A DNA stretch of 64,000 nucleotides from Hyalella azteca (lineage: Eukaryota > Arthropoda > Malacostraca > Amphipoda > Hyalellidae): positions 175,399 to 239,398 of the forward strand of contig NW_025931366.1 of assembly GCF_000764305.2 (NCBI RefSeq). Direction: 5' to 3'. Position 1 is the stretch's first letter. Each line of letters begins with the position of its first letter. Both the position numbers and the translations under genes were made by a program. Below are positions 44,210 through 54,637 of the stretch, piece by piece. A model generated the notes under the pieces. That model was not told where the DNA came from and did not search any database. It was given only the letters and a program-made list of their open reading frames with translations.

Positions 44210-45325
44210 TGTTGTCTAGTCTCGGATACAAAAAATACCAAAAGCAGGAGTCTAGTGCTGATGCAAGGATTTGGGCACCTCTCATGTCTAGTTCTTTCAG
44301 AGAGAGTACTTTGGTTTCTGCATGGACGTTACTGGATGATGTGGTTTGGGTGTTGCCAAGTGCGATTCTGAGTGCTGTGTTTTGTATGGTTTGTAGGTGT
44401 TTGTGAAGTGTGGGTGAAATTATGGGTGCCCAGGCTGGACTTGCATAGTCCAGCACTGAATGTATTTACTGTTTGTACACTAGTGTAAGGGTTTCTTCAT
44501 TCTGTCCGAATGTTGTTCCTGTGAGGGCTCTGAGTGTGTTTAGCCTAGGTCTGCATTTTGTTTTCATGTTCTGTATGTGTGGCCCAAAAGACATAGAAGT
44601 ATTGTAAGTGACACCTAGAATCTTGGTTTCATGTGTCGATGTGTTTTTGTGGTATGATGGTGTTGTTTAGAGTGACTGTGGGTGAGTGGGTCTGTGTTGA
44701 TGCTCCTTTGTGTAGCTTGTTACTTGTTAGTAGTGGGATTGTTGATTTGGTGGGGGCTATTTTGAGTCTGTTGCATGCTAGCCAGCCCTCTATTTGTGTG
44801 ATGCAAGGTTGTACTTGTGTAGAGCATGTGTTAGCATTGGTTTGTGTTGATGTAATTATGATGTCGTCTGCATAAGATGAAATGTGAATGTTCTCTGGTG
44901 GGGCTGGAATGTCGTGCATGTAAAGGTTGAGAAGTATTGGTGAGAGCACTGATCCTTGGGGTACTTTGGTATGTTTTTTGTGTGTGATTATTTGCCATTG
45001 TAGTAAAGTAAGTGAATAAATGACTGTCTGCCTGTAAAATAGTTGGCAAGCCAACATTTGGTGTTGTTATGTAGTGTAGTGTTGTATTATAGATTTTGTC
45101 TGTGAGTAGGAAGCATGGGAAGGCATCAAATGCCATGCTAATATCAATTGTAATCAGGAGTGTGCAATATGCAGGGCGCTTGGAGTTAATGCCACAATTG
45201 ATTGCCATCTTGCATACGTTGTGCGAGGTTGGTGAGGAGTGTGGTGGTGGAGTTATGGGTTCTGCAACCGTATTGTGTGGGCGAGCATGAGAGGGGAATG
45301 TGAGGCGTGGTTATGGTCCTTATGG
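44210..45325 (-). pseudogene. Broken LINE reverse transcriptase (Jockey/CR1-like)
   Basis: Minus-strand fragments together cover much of a non-LTR retrotransposon polymerase. In order: TTTLLTNLAQRM and DISMAFDAFP (palm start), then VPQGSVLSPILLNLYMHDIP, SSYADDIIITST with the catalytic YADD, then LGVTYNTSMSFGPH, LDYASPAWAPI and IQNTALRIALG from the thumb. At least two frame changes and a stop separate the pieces, so it cannot encode a working enzyme. The endonuclease and the 5' end are missing. Homology stops near 44210 in the GGGAC-rich repeat, and at 45325 it abuts the CR1-like fragment that flanks the hAT element. Confidence 0.85.
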
Positions 45326-45326
45326 A

Positions 45327-45394
45327 GAGTATGAGGCATAATGACAAGCCAGGATTTTATCAGAATCAGTTCATTTTCAATTTCCCCATTTACC
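45327..45394 (-). mobile_element. CR1-like LINE copy B, 3' piece left of the hAT
   Basis: On the minus strand this matches the other LINE copy at about 53570-53630 (agaatcagttcatttt and flanking bases). It ends at the 8-bp duplication catttacc (45387-45394) created by the hAT insertion. The rest of copy B resumes at 48657. Confidence 0.75.
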
Positions 45395-46569
45395 CAGTGG
45401 TGGGCACAGTTCCACTAATCCGCTAACCGCTAATTAGCAAAGCTAATGTTTTCCTCATCGGATTAGCTGTTCAGCTAACTTTGAACACCTTTAGCGGACC
45501 AATTAGCTTTTGCTAAATTTAGTTCCGCTAACTGGCAGTCCGCTAAAAATGTTTTAAAATCTCTGATTTAATGCTAAGTATCGTAAACCTTGTGCCACGC
45601 CCACACTGACAGCTTACTATGTTGTTGCCGGGAGGCTTTTGTGGCTTGTGTAGCACAGCCTATCTGTGCTTATTTATCCTTGTTATTTGCCTCCGGCCTT
45701 GCCTTTACCTCACCTCAATGTCTTTGTCCTCTTCTGTTTCAGTCTCTGTTACAGAGATTCATTAACTATAAGCTGAGCCCAATGAATGATACTCAGCTGT
45801 GTAACAGAGCGGTCTGACAGTCCTGACCACTCGTGCTTAGCCATGCTGGTTAGTGAATGTTCACCCTTGTATATATATATATATGTTTTGTCTGCATTTT
45901 AATTAACTTGTGTTTCTGTAAATAAGGCATTGGTTCTAGATTTATTATGATTCCTTGATTCATTACATTAACTACTGCATTTTCTCATGATTCCTATTTT
46001 AAACAAATAGTCAGCTTTACTTACTTGATTGTCATTGCATTCTTTAACTGTGTTCACCTTGAAAACCCTTTTGGTTCTTTGGTTTTACTTAACTTGTTTT
46101 GATTCCATTTAATTATGACTATATCCCTTGCTTGCTTTGTTAAGGTTAACTGATAAGTCCCTTGCCGTTACTTTACCCTGCAATGCTTGATTACTAATTA
46201 ATCATTTCAATCACAGCTCCTTAAATTATACATCTTTTGCTATTTTATTAATTTCATTTATTTGTTACAGCTGGCACGGTAATGTCAAGTTCACATTAAC
46301 CTGGCCTGTGCTCCTTCCCTTATTATTGATTTTTAGATTTTATTTTTGCCTACCGCAAACCTTAATTTGTTCATCTGATATTGTTCCTAATAAAATTTAA
46401 AACCTTAAAGCTTTCAAACCTTAAATTTAGACAAGAATTTGCGCTTCCACAAATATTTATTCATTCTCGTTGTCGTGGCCCTTCCTGTTATAAGAGGGGA
46501 TAAATTGCAACTCGCGGTGCACTGAGACTCACACGATAACAACGTCATCATATTTTTGCCAGCCAATCA

Positions 46570-46600
46570 CGTCTTGTGTTACTGGCAGTAACACAAGACG
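46570..46600. repeat. Perfect 31-bp palindrome at transposase boundary
   Basis: cgtcttgtgttactg and its exact inverse flank a single central g at 46585. The palindrome sits where recognisable transposase coding begins inside the hAT element. It may mark the junction of an internal deletion, but this is inference. Confidence 0.8.
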
Positions 46601-47196
46601 TCCTATACTGCAGTCCTCTGGTGAATGCAATGCTGGCAGGCATCAAGAAAAGGTTTGGGTCGCTCCTAGAAGACATGGAGTGCCAGCTGGCAGCGGCCTT
46701 CCACCCTAAGTTTTGCCTGTTCTGGCTGGAAAAGCATAATCACAGCCATCTCAGCAAGGTACAGAAGGCCAAGGAGACCGCCGTGGAGACAGCCCTGAGG
46801 GAGACCATTGAGGAGGGCAGCAGCACCGCCAGCAATGACAAGGATGGGGAAGATGACTTCTTCAGCAGCATTACTCAGCCTATGGAGTGCAGAAGGAGCC
46901 ACGGGTCACCAAAGTCCAAGGCACAGAATTTGGTGAAGACCTGGCTGAAAAGCAGCTTGAAGGAGGAATTGACTGACGTTGCCTTCTTGGGCGAGCAGGT
47001 GTTGATGAATCTTTTCGTTAAATACAACACAGCCATCCCATCCAGTGCTGCAGTTGAGTGCCTGTTTTCCATAGGTAAGGACATCTTGAGTGCCAAGAGA
47101 GCCACCCTGTCAGATGCCAACTTTGAGAGGCTGATGTTCATGAAGGGCAACAATCATCACCTCAAGGAGATGAAGGCGAAGGGCAAGCCAGAGTAA
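46576..47196 (+). pseudogene. hAT transposase C-terminal fragment
   Basis: An open frame of about 206 codons. The first usable ATG is at 46630, because the upstream part reads from a GTG. It carries the C-terminal end of a hAT transposase: PLVNAMLAGIKKRF, an acidic linker, then the conserved dimerisation segment with FVKYNTAIPSSAAVECLFS and ILSAKRATLSDANFERLMFM, before a TAA at 47194-47196. The N-terminal zinc-finger and most of the RNase H-like catalytic region are missing, so it cannot catalyse transposition. The remaining frame is free of stops and GC-richer than its surroundings, which suggests recent degradation or possible retention of the dimerisation module. Confidence 0.9.
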
Positions 47197-47353
47197 AACC
47201 TTAATACTAATAATAATATTAATAATAAACCTTAATAATTAAGTTTATTATATTAGTTTATTATTAATAATATTAATAATATTAATAATAAACCTTAACC
47301 TTAACCTTAATATTTCTTATTTGTTCAATAAACTGTATGTTGAATGTCAACTA

Positions 47354-48338
47354 CCGTAAAATGGGGTAACTTTGACCACTTTTTTTTCAAAATGATGCCA
47401 TTTTTTACTAGATAAATTAAACTTAAATTGAAACATGCAAAATATAGGTCTATACTCTAGCTTTACTCACCATAAATTGCTGGCTCCTACCTCTCATAGT
47501 TTTGATGTAATTTAAAAAAAAAGTGATGGTCTTTGTTACCCCAGCTCTTGGGGTTTCTTTGACCGGGTGGTAAAATCAATTTTATTTTTTGGTAAAATAA
47601 CTCCTGGTTGTGGTGCATTGTAGTAGAACTCTTCTAGTTACATATGCAAAAGACAAATTTTAGAAAAGTGTCATAGTTTGCAAATGGGGGGCACCGCCCC
47701 CCAATGGGCGAAATGTGACCACCTAATGGCAGCCGTGATGGGGTAACATTGACAGGTTTGGAAATTAAATTAAATTACCATATATAAGACTGTAGAGTCT
47801 GAAACATAAAGAAAAAAACATTAATAGGTGTATCAAACATAAAATATGTTACGGTATATAGGTACCTATGATAATTTTAACTTAATTTCCAAGCCGGTCA
47901 ATGTTACCCTGTCACGGCTGCCAGTAGGTGGTCAAAGTTCCCCCATTGGGAGGCGGCACCCCCCATTTGCAAACTATGACACTTTCCTAAAATTTGTCTT
48001 TTGCATATGTAACTAGGAGAGTTCTACTACAATGCATCAAAACCTGGAGTTATTTTACCAAAGAAATAAAAAAATTGGAGGGGGTACTCCAACAGGCTTT
48101 AAATAATAGCTCTTTTTCGTGGGTCACATTATTAATTTTTTAACCTATTAGATATGCAAACTTTTTAAATCATTTTATTGTGTTATGTAGCCTCAGTATT
48201 AGGCCTTTGAATTTGATGGCCATTGACAAAATTTTTCTATGTCAAATCGTTTTTGAGTTAGGGGGGTTTTTGTTAAAAAACAAAAAGTGGTCAAAGTTAA
48301 CCCGCCGGTCAAACCATCAAAGTAACCCCATTTTATGG
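47354..48338. mobile_element. 985-bp foldback element nested in the hAT
   Basis: TA duplications (47352-47353, 48339-48340). The ends are ccgtaaaatggggtaacttt and, inward from the right, ccataaaatggggttacttt. Inverted similarity continues for roughly 400 bp on each arm. For example tttgcaaatggggggcaccg at about 47680 mirrors sequence at about 47955, and aattttagaaaagtgtcata mirrors 47980-48000. Only a short centre is unpaired. It has no protein. TA targets suggest a Tc1/mariner MITE related by its ends to 38176-39141. Confidence 0.85.
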
Positions 48339-48656
48339 TACTGCTTAATTTCATTTGTTCATTTAATTATTTATGTTACGTACATCTTGATCATCATCTG
48401 ATCTTGGCATGCTACACATTTTTGGAAAGCTCCTTTTCGTGGCTTAAAGTTCAGCTCTATACGTATAGGCCTTTTTTCAGTTCCCCCCCCCCAAATTAAG
48501 CCAAATCTAAATTTATATATTAAAAATTAGCGGTTAGCGGCAAATTCCGCTACATTTTTCGGTGATTTATTGGTTTAGCGTTATCAAACATAACTTTTCA
48601 GTTAGTGGATTAGCGGTTATCAAAGCTAACTTTTAGGTTAGCTGTGCCTACCACTG

Positions 48657-48805
48657 CATTTACCCAAGATTTAAACCAATTTTTTATGTATGATAATGCT
48701 GGTATCCAGGATACTTTACTCTTTTTTACTGGTCTACTTATAGGGACTCAAAAATGAACTTGAGGGAAAGTCTAAAAAACTCTCTGCTTTGCCATTATGG
48801 ACTAT
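48657..48805 (-). mobile_element. CR1-like LINE copy B, piece right of the hAT
   Basis: On the minus strand this matches copy A at about 52915-53005 (gcaaagcagagagttttttag, then gtatcctggataccagca) and then about 53541-53570 (aattggtttaaatcttg). It lacks the 518-bp insertion present in copy A, so it is the unfilled site for that insertion. Further upstream (about 48840-48900, minus) the text resembles the inside of that 518-bp element (tgaatatcaaaagatctttgg), which is unexplained. Confidence 0.75.
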
Positions 48806-49109
48806 GAGGCGCTCTACAACTTTGGACGGTGTGCAGAGGAGTGAATTTGGAAGGCATAAATTTTGCTGTTGATGCGTTGCCAAAGATCTTTTGATATTCA
48901 CCCACTTGGCCACTTTCTGAAATCTGCACCCTGGCACTGGCACTCTTGTGTGTTTTGCTTCCAACAAGCTGCTCTGCATTCTGGTGATGGGGATTGGGGA
49001 AGGAGTTGCATCTTTTCCACTGATAATCTCATTTTCACAGAAATATCTGAGTTGCGAATTAGGATAAACGCGGTATATTCCGACATCGTGGGTAATTCCA
49101 ACACCTCTC

Positions 49110-51870
49110 TAGTTTTTCCTTTATATTAAGCTTTGTCTTAGTTCCACGCATTCATTGATGGTTGGAATAATGATGTCATACTGTTGCAGGGAGCATAATT
49201 AAGCTAGGTTTTAGCACATCTCTTACTGCCTTCTCCCATTTAGCTGATTTTAACCTATAGCTGATGTAATCATTATTAATATTGCCATGTTTTCTCTTAT
49301 CTCGTTCCAGCTTCAATTTATTTTCCATTACCAGTGTCATTGCCTTGATGTGAAGCTGTGGTAATTTGTCTGATCAATTGGGAAGTCAGAAGGCTATTAT
49401 TGCTTGTTAGAAGGACTATTGCCTAGGTGAGTTGACTGCTGTTGTTGTCCCTTCAGGCTAATGGTAAGATGATGCTAAGTGTCTGAGCGTCACTGTCTTG
49501 CTTAAGTCTTTCTTACTTAAGCTTCATTTTCACAATTTCAATAGAGGCTTTTGGTTCTTAATTTAACTGTTGTCATTGCAAGGTTTTTCTGAATGTGCAT
49601 TTTATTATGTGATTGTATTATGTGTTTATTTAGTCTGTACCAGCTATTCTGTCTCATGTTTGTGATGCTTTTCTAAAGTGCCGATATGATTCATTAACAT
49701 TTTTAGTCAAGTTATATTATTTGTTCAGTTAATTATCTACAGTCATTAAGTTCAGAGTTTTAACCTTGAAATCTTGATTTGTTCATTGTTCATTGATTCG
49801 TTCACATTCATTGATTTGTTCACTATGATTCCGTTTTCTGTTCCACTAATTAATGCTTCAAGCATGTTTATTGTCTTAATTGGCATGATGGCCATGAGTG
49901 GTTAAATTACCTTAAAATATTTCTCATGTTCCAAAGCATTGTCATGAGTGTTGCCAATTTAATTTCCATCAATTAATTTTAGTTATGCTTTTCAGTTAAC
50001 TGGCACACAAACCACCTCCGCCTGCCCATGCTCTAAACTCTAAAGTCTTAATTTCTAGTTCACTTTTAGCATAACCACTCACAAATCACACTTTTATTAG
50101 TCTTTATCCATAGTTTGTTTTGCTTACTTCAGTCACTTGTTTTGATTAATTTTGTACAAGATCCCTTAATTAATTTTATAGAGAAATTGTTTCATTATCC
50201 TTTCACTTAGATAGTTACCTCTAAATTCATAAGCAGACAACGAGTTTGTCTCACCCGCTAGAGACACACGGTAACAATACCTTTGCGCGCCAAACTATTG
50301 CCAAAACACTAGGTCTGGGCCATCTGGTGGGAAAATGTTGAGATCCAAAGAGAGACAGTGCACGTTACCCAGCGAGATCATCAAAAAAATGTGTCAAAGT
50401 TGACAGTTGACCTTGCTCTACCAAATAGTGATAAACTGTTTGTGTAGAAAGAATATTATGGTTTGAGATTTTTAAATAAGTCTGTGAATATATTAGAAAT
50501 CCTTTAAGTATACTTGTATTTGCTAATTTCAAGTCATAAATAAATTAATAGATGATAAAGTTAAGAAACGGATTTAGACACATAAAAACTAATTCCAACA
50601 CAACTTGAATTGGACACAAAAATTTCTTAATTAAAAGCTTAATAGCTGTTAATTAAAAGCCTAATTAAGTAGTGTTCAATATTCAATAGTGTTCTTGTTC
50701 AAAGCCATGTCGTATTCCAATACAGCTCACACAGCGATCGGAATTCGAACACAAGGATGTTGGAATTATGTATTAGTAGAGTTTGAAGCGCGGCCGGAAT
50801 TTGTCTCACAACGTGCCGAATTTAGTCACACACAGCGTCAGAATATAGGGATTTGGTAGGTTTGCATTCTAAAGCCTAAAGGCTTTTAAATAAATATGGC
50901 AACAGTTTGCGACGTTTAATTGTTGCTGGCACGTAGTGCACTGTTTTGAGAGTCACGTAAAGCAAACAGGACTTGACTACTTGAGTATTGCATACGGTTA
51001 TTTTTTTATAGTTTTTCATTTCTCAATGCATCCTTAATGTGTCGGAATATACCTACTGCGTTTACTCTACTCATTGTCAGCTCTAGACCTGATGCGTTTG
51101 GTGAAGCACCAGCCACCAGGGTCATGGGTCAATAAGATCTTGACCCTCAGTTCTCACACTTCTCAGATCACTCAGATGAATTGATCATTAATGGCTTGTT
51201 TAGCACTTTCACAATTATAAGGAAATGGAGTAGTTTGCACTTTGCTGGAATGTCTTCTCTTCAAGATGTCTTCTCTTCAATTGCTGGAATGTCTTCAAGC
51301 TTTTCTGCAATCACAAAGATTAAAATTTGGGAAGTACTTACAAGTTACTACTACTTAGGGAACAAAAGTTTTAGCTCTCTTGACATAGTTTGTCTTTCAG
51401 ATGCAGGGTGAAAGTATTAAAGAGACTCAAGAGAGCAATGAACAACATTCCTACTTTCCTTCTTGGGAGCAACCTCATTGTTTTGCTTGGACATAAATTT
51501 CATTATTTGGGTAAACACCTGCTTAGACAGAAATCCATTAAGCGAGAAGATATTGCATAAAAATTCAAATTTATCGTGCAGAGCAGAGAGCATGGATTAA
51601 GGTAGCTAATTGCCAAATTAGTAAGTAGGTACGGTAGACTTAGTAGAGCAAATACGAAAGCAGCAAAGCTCTTGATGGAAAAGTGTTTGAAACCCATTAA
51701 TCGCAATTTCTTAACTATAAATGAACAACAGTAATTTATTTTTGCTTAATGGAGTTTTGACTAATCTGGTGTTTAGCCCTAACTCCTAGTCCTAGCGACA
51801 TTTTATTTATACAGATAAAAAAATAATAAATTAAGTTTAATAATTAAACTGGGGTAGTTTCCGCCACCAG
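49110..51870. other. AT-rich stretch between two inverted LINE copies
   Basis: No certain gene. A good acceptor (gtttgtctttcag, ending 51400) precedes a short open segment, but no frame gives a recognisable protein. The block lies between oppositely oriented copies B and A of the same LINE family. Confidence 0.4.
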
Positions 51871-52208
51871 TGTCAAGTGTTAACTCATTTCAAGTCTCGC
51901 CTGGACACTCAATGGTCTAACCTAGCCACCAAGTACGACCTGGAGTCCGGACTGCTATCACTAAACTCATACTTGGAACCCACCAAGCATGTTGCTCAAT
52001 ATGACGTATCAGTGATACGTTTTGATTGGTGAACAGGCCTCTCTAATAAGGCCTTCAACCTCAACATATATCAACCTCCTCATTATTTGTATTACAGAAA
52101 CACTCCCTAAAAATCACGGGGGGAAAATTGTACCTGTTGAATTTCAGCTGCCAGGTTTTGATTGTTTTCATGACTTAAATGAAGAGCAGTGCAGTAGAGG
52201 TGTAGCTC

Positions 52209-52425
52209 NNNNNNNNNNNNNNNNNNNNNNNNNNNNNNNNNNNNNNNNNNNNNNNNNNNNNNNNNNNNNNNNNNNNNNNNNNNNNNNNNNNNNNNNNNNN
52301 NNNNNNNNNNNNNNNNNNNNNNNNNNNNNNNNNNNNNNNNNNNNNNNNNNNNNNNNNNNNNNNNNNNNNNNNNNNNNNNNNNNNNNNNNNNNNNNNNNNN
52401 NNNNNNNNNNNNNNNNNNNNNNNNN
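52209..52425. other. Assembly gap (217 N)
   Basis: Run of 217 unknown bases inside LINE copy A, between its endonuclease part and its polymerase part. The polymerase core normally found between them is far longer than 217 bp, so either the gap size is nominal or the copy has an internal deletion. Confidence 0.99.
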
Positions 52426-53013
52426 CGGGAAGAACAATGAACAGCAAGATTACAGTATGAGAAGACATGGTTGCAACGAGAGAGTAATGATTGAAAAGTC
52501 TAGTGTGGAAAAAGATCTCGGAGTTTATGTCGACAAGGAGCTGAAATTTTCTAAGCATGTTGAAACGAAAGCTAACACATCCAACAAACTTCTTGGACTT
52601 AATGGACTAATCAGACCTTCAGACGCTCATACGAGTTCCTAGATGCAGAAACGATGAAGCAGTTTTTTGTTGCCGTCGTACGCCCGAGTCTAGAGTTTGG
52701 AAACGTTGTGTGGTCACCAAGATTTGAAAAGGACAGAAATTTAATAGAGAATGTTCAGAGACGTGCAACAAGGATAATTCCAGGCTTGAAGGGCAAGTCC
52801 TATGAAGAAAGATTGAAGATTATGAAGCTTCCAAGCCTCAGTTATTGACGTCTGCGTGGGGACCTCATTGAAGTATAGAAGTATACTCATGGTCTATACA
52901 AGGTCCCTGAAGCGTAGTGGCAAAGCAGAGAGTTTTTTAGACTCTCCCTCAAGTTCATTTTGAGTCCTATATGTAGACCAGTAAAGTATCCTGGATACCA
53001 GCATAGCTAATCA

Positions 53014-53531
53014 CCATTGTGCAGAGAGTGGATGAATATTGCAAGATCTTTGGCGACGCTTCAGTAGCCCAATTTTTGCCTTCAGAAGATCTTGCCGACA
53101 CATTTAGATTGAAATTCTTGCATTTAATATATTTCTCAGTCTTCGGCCAACTATTTAGAAAAAAAGTAAGGTTCCCGGTACATTGGATGGATTACGATGC
53201 AGCGAAGCTTGTCCGGAAATCAGTTGCGATGGGTTCCCACAAAAAATGTAAACGTTTTTTCGATTGCGTAGTTTCGGTCACATTAGAGCGGTCAGACTGC
53301 TTTATTCCATGTTCAGTTGAGACTTGCTGTACAATTGGACTGTTTTTAGAGTAAAATTAGTTATTTGGGGTAACACGTGCATGCAACCTTGTAAATAAGT
53401 TCGTGGCTTGTAAATAGTTCGTCATTACTCAGCGTAAATGGCTTTTCATTAAAAATTACCTGGCATTAAATTTTATTTTGGGCTTAAAAATCCATATATT
53501 GGTGACGCTGCATCCACCCTCTGCATAGTGG
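53014..53531. mobile_element. 518-bp element inserted in LINE copy A
   Basis: Flanked by an 8-bp duplication gctaatca (53006-53013 and 53532-53539). Terminal inverted repeats ccattgtgcagagagtggat and ccactatgcagagggtggat (inward from the right) match at 17 of 20 bases. 8-bp targets suggest a hAT-like non-autonomous element. It contains an open frame of about 111 codons (RVDEYCKIFGDASVAQFLPS and on) of unknown relation. Part of this resembles minus-strand sequence near 48840-48900. Confidence 0.82.
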
Positions 53532-53960
53532 GCTAATCATACTTGAGAAATTGGTTTAAATCTTGAGTAAATGAGAAAATTAAAAATGAACTGATTCTAA
53601 AAAAGCTCTGGGTTGCCACTATGCCCTGAAGGGTTACTAGAATTTGAAACAAGAACCAACACCAGGGGCCACGGCTATAAGCTAAAAAACTGCGCTGCAA
53701 CTTTACGCGACAAAATTTCTTCTCGCTCCGAATCACTGACATGTGGAACAGCCTCCCCGATGACATCGTTGTATTTGTTGGCGCTCCAAGTATGAACGCA
53801 TTCAAGATTACAGACTAGATAAAGCTATGGAAAAATATATGTTCAGATTTGAAATGCCTCGCTCCTTATCGAACCCGGTGGAAGTCTAGTTACCTAGTAG
53901 CTACTTCAAAGTTCAAACTATCATCAGTCATGAAAAGATCCGGTCAAATGACACGAGTTT

Positions 53961-54246
53961 AGATCTATGAACAAGGCACGAAAAGGAAAAGAATCGGCGA
54001 CAGGCCAAAATTCAGGCCTACACTTCACACTTCAGCGCCAACATCACTATGTTATCTTATGTTATTTTTTTTTAATTGCTTTTAAGACTTCGGGTATGAA
54101 CAGATCACACCTCCCAGCCTGAGCACAACTGGGTTTCCTTGTACTATATTGCCACTCTGATTTCAAAGTAGATCTCTAAGGCCTCTCACCAGCCGGTGGA
54201 TGTTGTATGGAAGGAAGTACAAAAAGGATTAGACACTGGAAATTTT
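53961..54246. other. Retroelement tail region, nothing distinct
   Basis: Probable untranslated tails of the LINE copy to the left and of the minus-strand LINE fragment to the right. A t-run at about 54065 is the only clear landmark. Confidence 0.3.
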
Positions 54247-54432
54247 TCAAAGTTTGTTAACCATGTTGCATCCCAACAGGTACTGTCCAAGGTGACGAAT
54301 TACTGCAGTTCTTCTTTTTTGAGGGATATCTCCTCCACCAAGAGCTGAGATGAGGTTCCAGGGAATCAAAAGATTCTCCAGAGCTGAGCGAAACTCCCTC
54401 CTCTGATCAGTGAAGAGCGAGCAGTGCAAGAT
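54247..54432 (-). pseudogene. LINE polymerase C-terminal end, cut by adapter
   Basis: The minus-strand frame reads ILHCSLFTDQRREFRSALEN, followed by a 'R..AVIRHLGQYLLG' segment and a stop at about 54247. This is the usual C-terminal end of Jockey-type LINE polymerases, where a HC.L...R motif follows the reverse transcriptase. Its upstream part should lie at higher coordinates but is replaced by synthetic adapter at 54433. The codons just before ILHC (V-Y-K-R-Q) come from the adapter, not the genome. Confidence 0.75.
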
Positions 54433-54470
54433 CTGTCTCTTATACACATCTAGATGTGTATAAGAGACAG
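54433..54470. other. Nextera mate-pair junction adapter (artefact)
   Basis: CTGTCTCTTATACACATCT (54433-54451) is followed directly by its reverse complement AGATGTGTATAAGAGACAG (54452-54470). Each half is the 19-bp Tn5 mosaic end. Back to back they are the circularisation junction of Nextera mate-pair libraries. This is synthetic sequence left in the assembly. The bases on each side come from opposite ends of a circularised fragment and are not expected to be adjacent in the genome. Confidence 0.98.
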
Positions 54471-54637
54471 GTCCAGCTCCATCATCAGTTCGACTAAACT
54501 AAAAATGAATAAAATCACTTTAAAAGTCAAAATTCAAAGACAGACATAAAACCTAAACAAGACCTAACATTATATCGAAATAAACAGGACTAGTTATGAA
54601 CAACTTAGTCCTAGGGGGACGACAAGAATATAAAATC
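54471..54637 (-). ncRNA. Penelope tail with half of a hammerhead-like core
   Basis: On the minus strand, about 150 bp after the stop of the GIY-YIG fragment, the text CTGATGATGGAGCTGGAC (54488-54471) begins a hammerhead-like core identical in layout to that at 14676-14701. It is cut in the stem II region by the adapter at 54470, so the GAAA half is absent. Confidence 0.4.

Larger units (their letters stand above)
45395..48656. mobile_element. hAT DNA transposon with 8-bp target duplications
   Basis: Terminal inverted repeats cagtggtgggcacag (left) and cagtggtaggcacag read inward from the right match at 14 of 15 bases. Both sides carry the 8-bp duplication catttacc (45387-45394 and 48657-48664), the hallmark of hAT integration. 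Subterminal regions repeat ccgctaaccgctaa motifs in both orientations. Total length is 3262 bp, of which 985 bp is a later nested element. The only transposase piece is the C-terminal part at 46576-47196, so the element is non-autonomous. The insertion lies in LINE copy B, and the unfilled site is preserved in copy A near 53555-53575. Confidence 0.93.
52040..53960 (+). pseudogene. CR1-like LINE copy A, degenerate
   Basis: Plus-strand non-LTR retrotransposon. Upstream of the gap is an endonuclease-like segment (LLIICITETLPKN, then FQLPGFDCFHDL and QCSRGVA). After the gap come late polymerase motifs: SSVEKDLGVYVDKELKFSKH, VVRPSLEFGNVVWSPRFEKD, LIENVQRRATRIIPGLKGKS, YEERLKIMKLPSL and RLRGDLIEV. 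The C-terminal tail at about 53635-53820 has TRTNTRGHGYKLKN, then MWNSLPDDIVVFVGAPSMNA after a frame change. Several stops and frame changes make it dead. It is interrupted by the unsequenced gap at 52209-52425 and by a 518-bp insertion at 53014-53531. Confidence 0.85.

Noticed and set aside
46570..46600. Rho-independent terminator
   Set aside because: Eukaryotic context and no T-run; treated as a palindrome inside the hAT element.
47283..47312. Telomere-like ccttaa repeats
   Set aside because: Only about four imperfect units inside the hAT element, next to an AT-rich simple-sequence tract.
51400..51720. Possible exon after the acceptor at 51400 and a Lys-rich frame near 51620
   Set aside because: No frame yields a recognisable protein, and stops interrupt the readings within about 35-50 codons.
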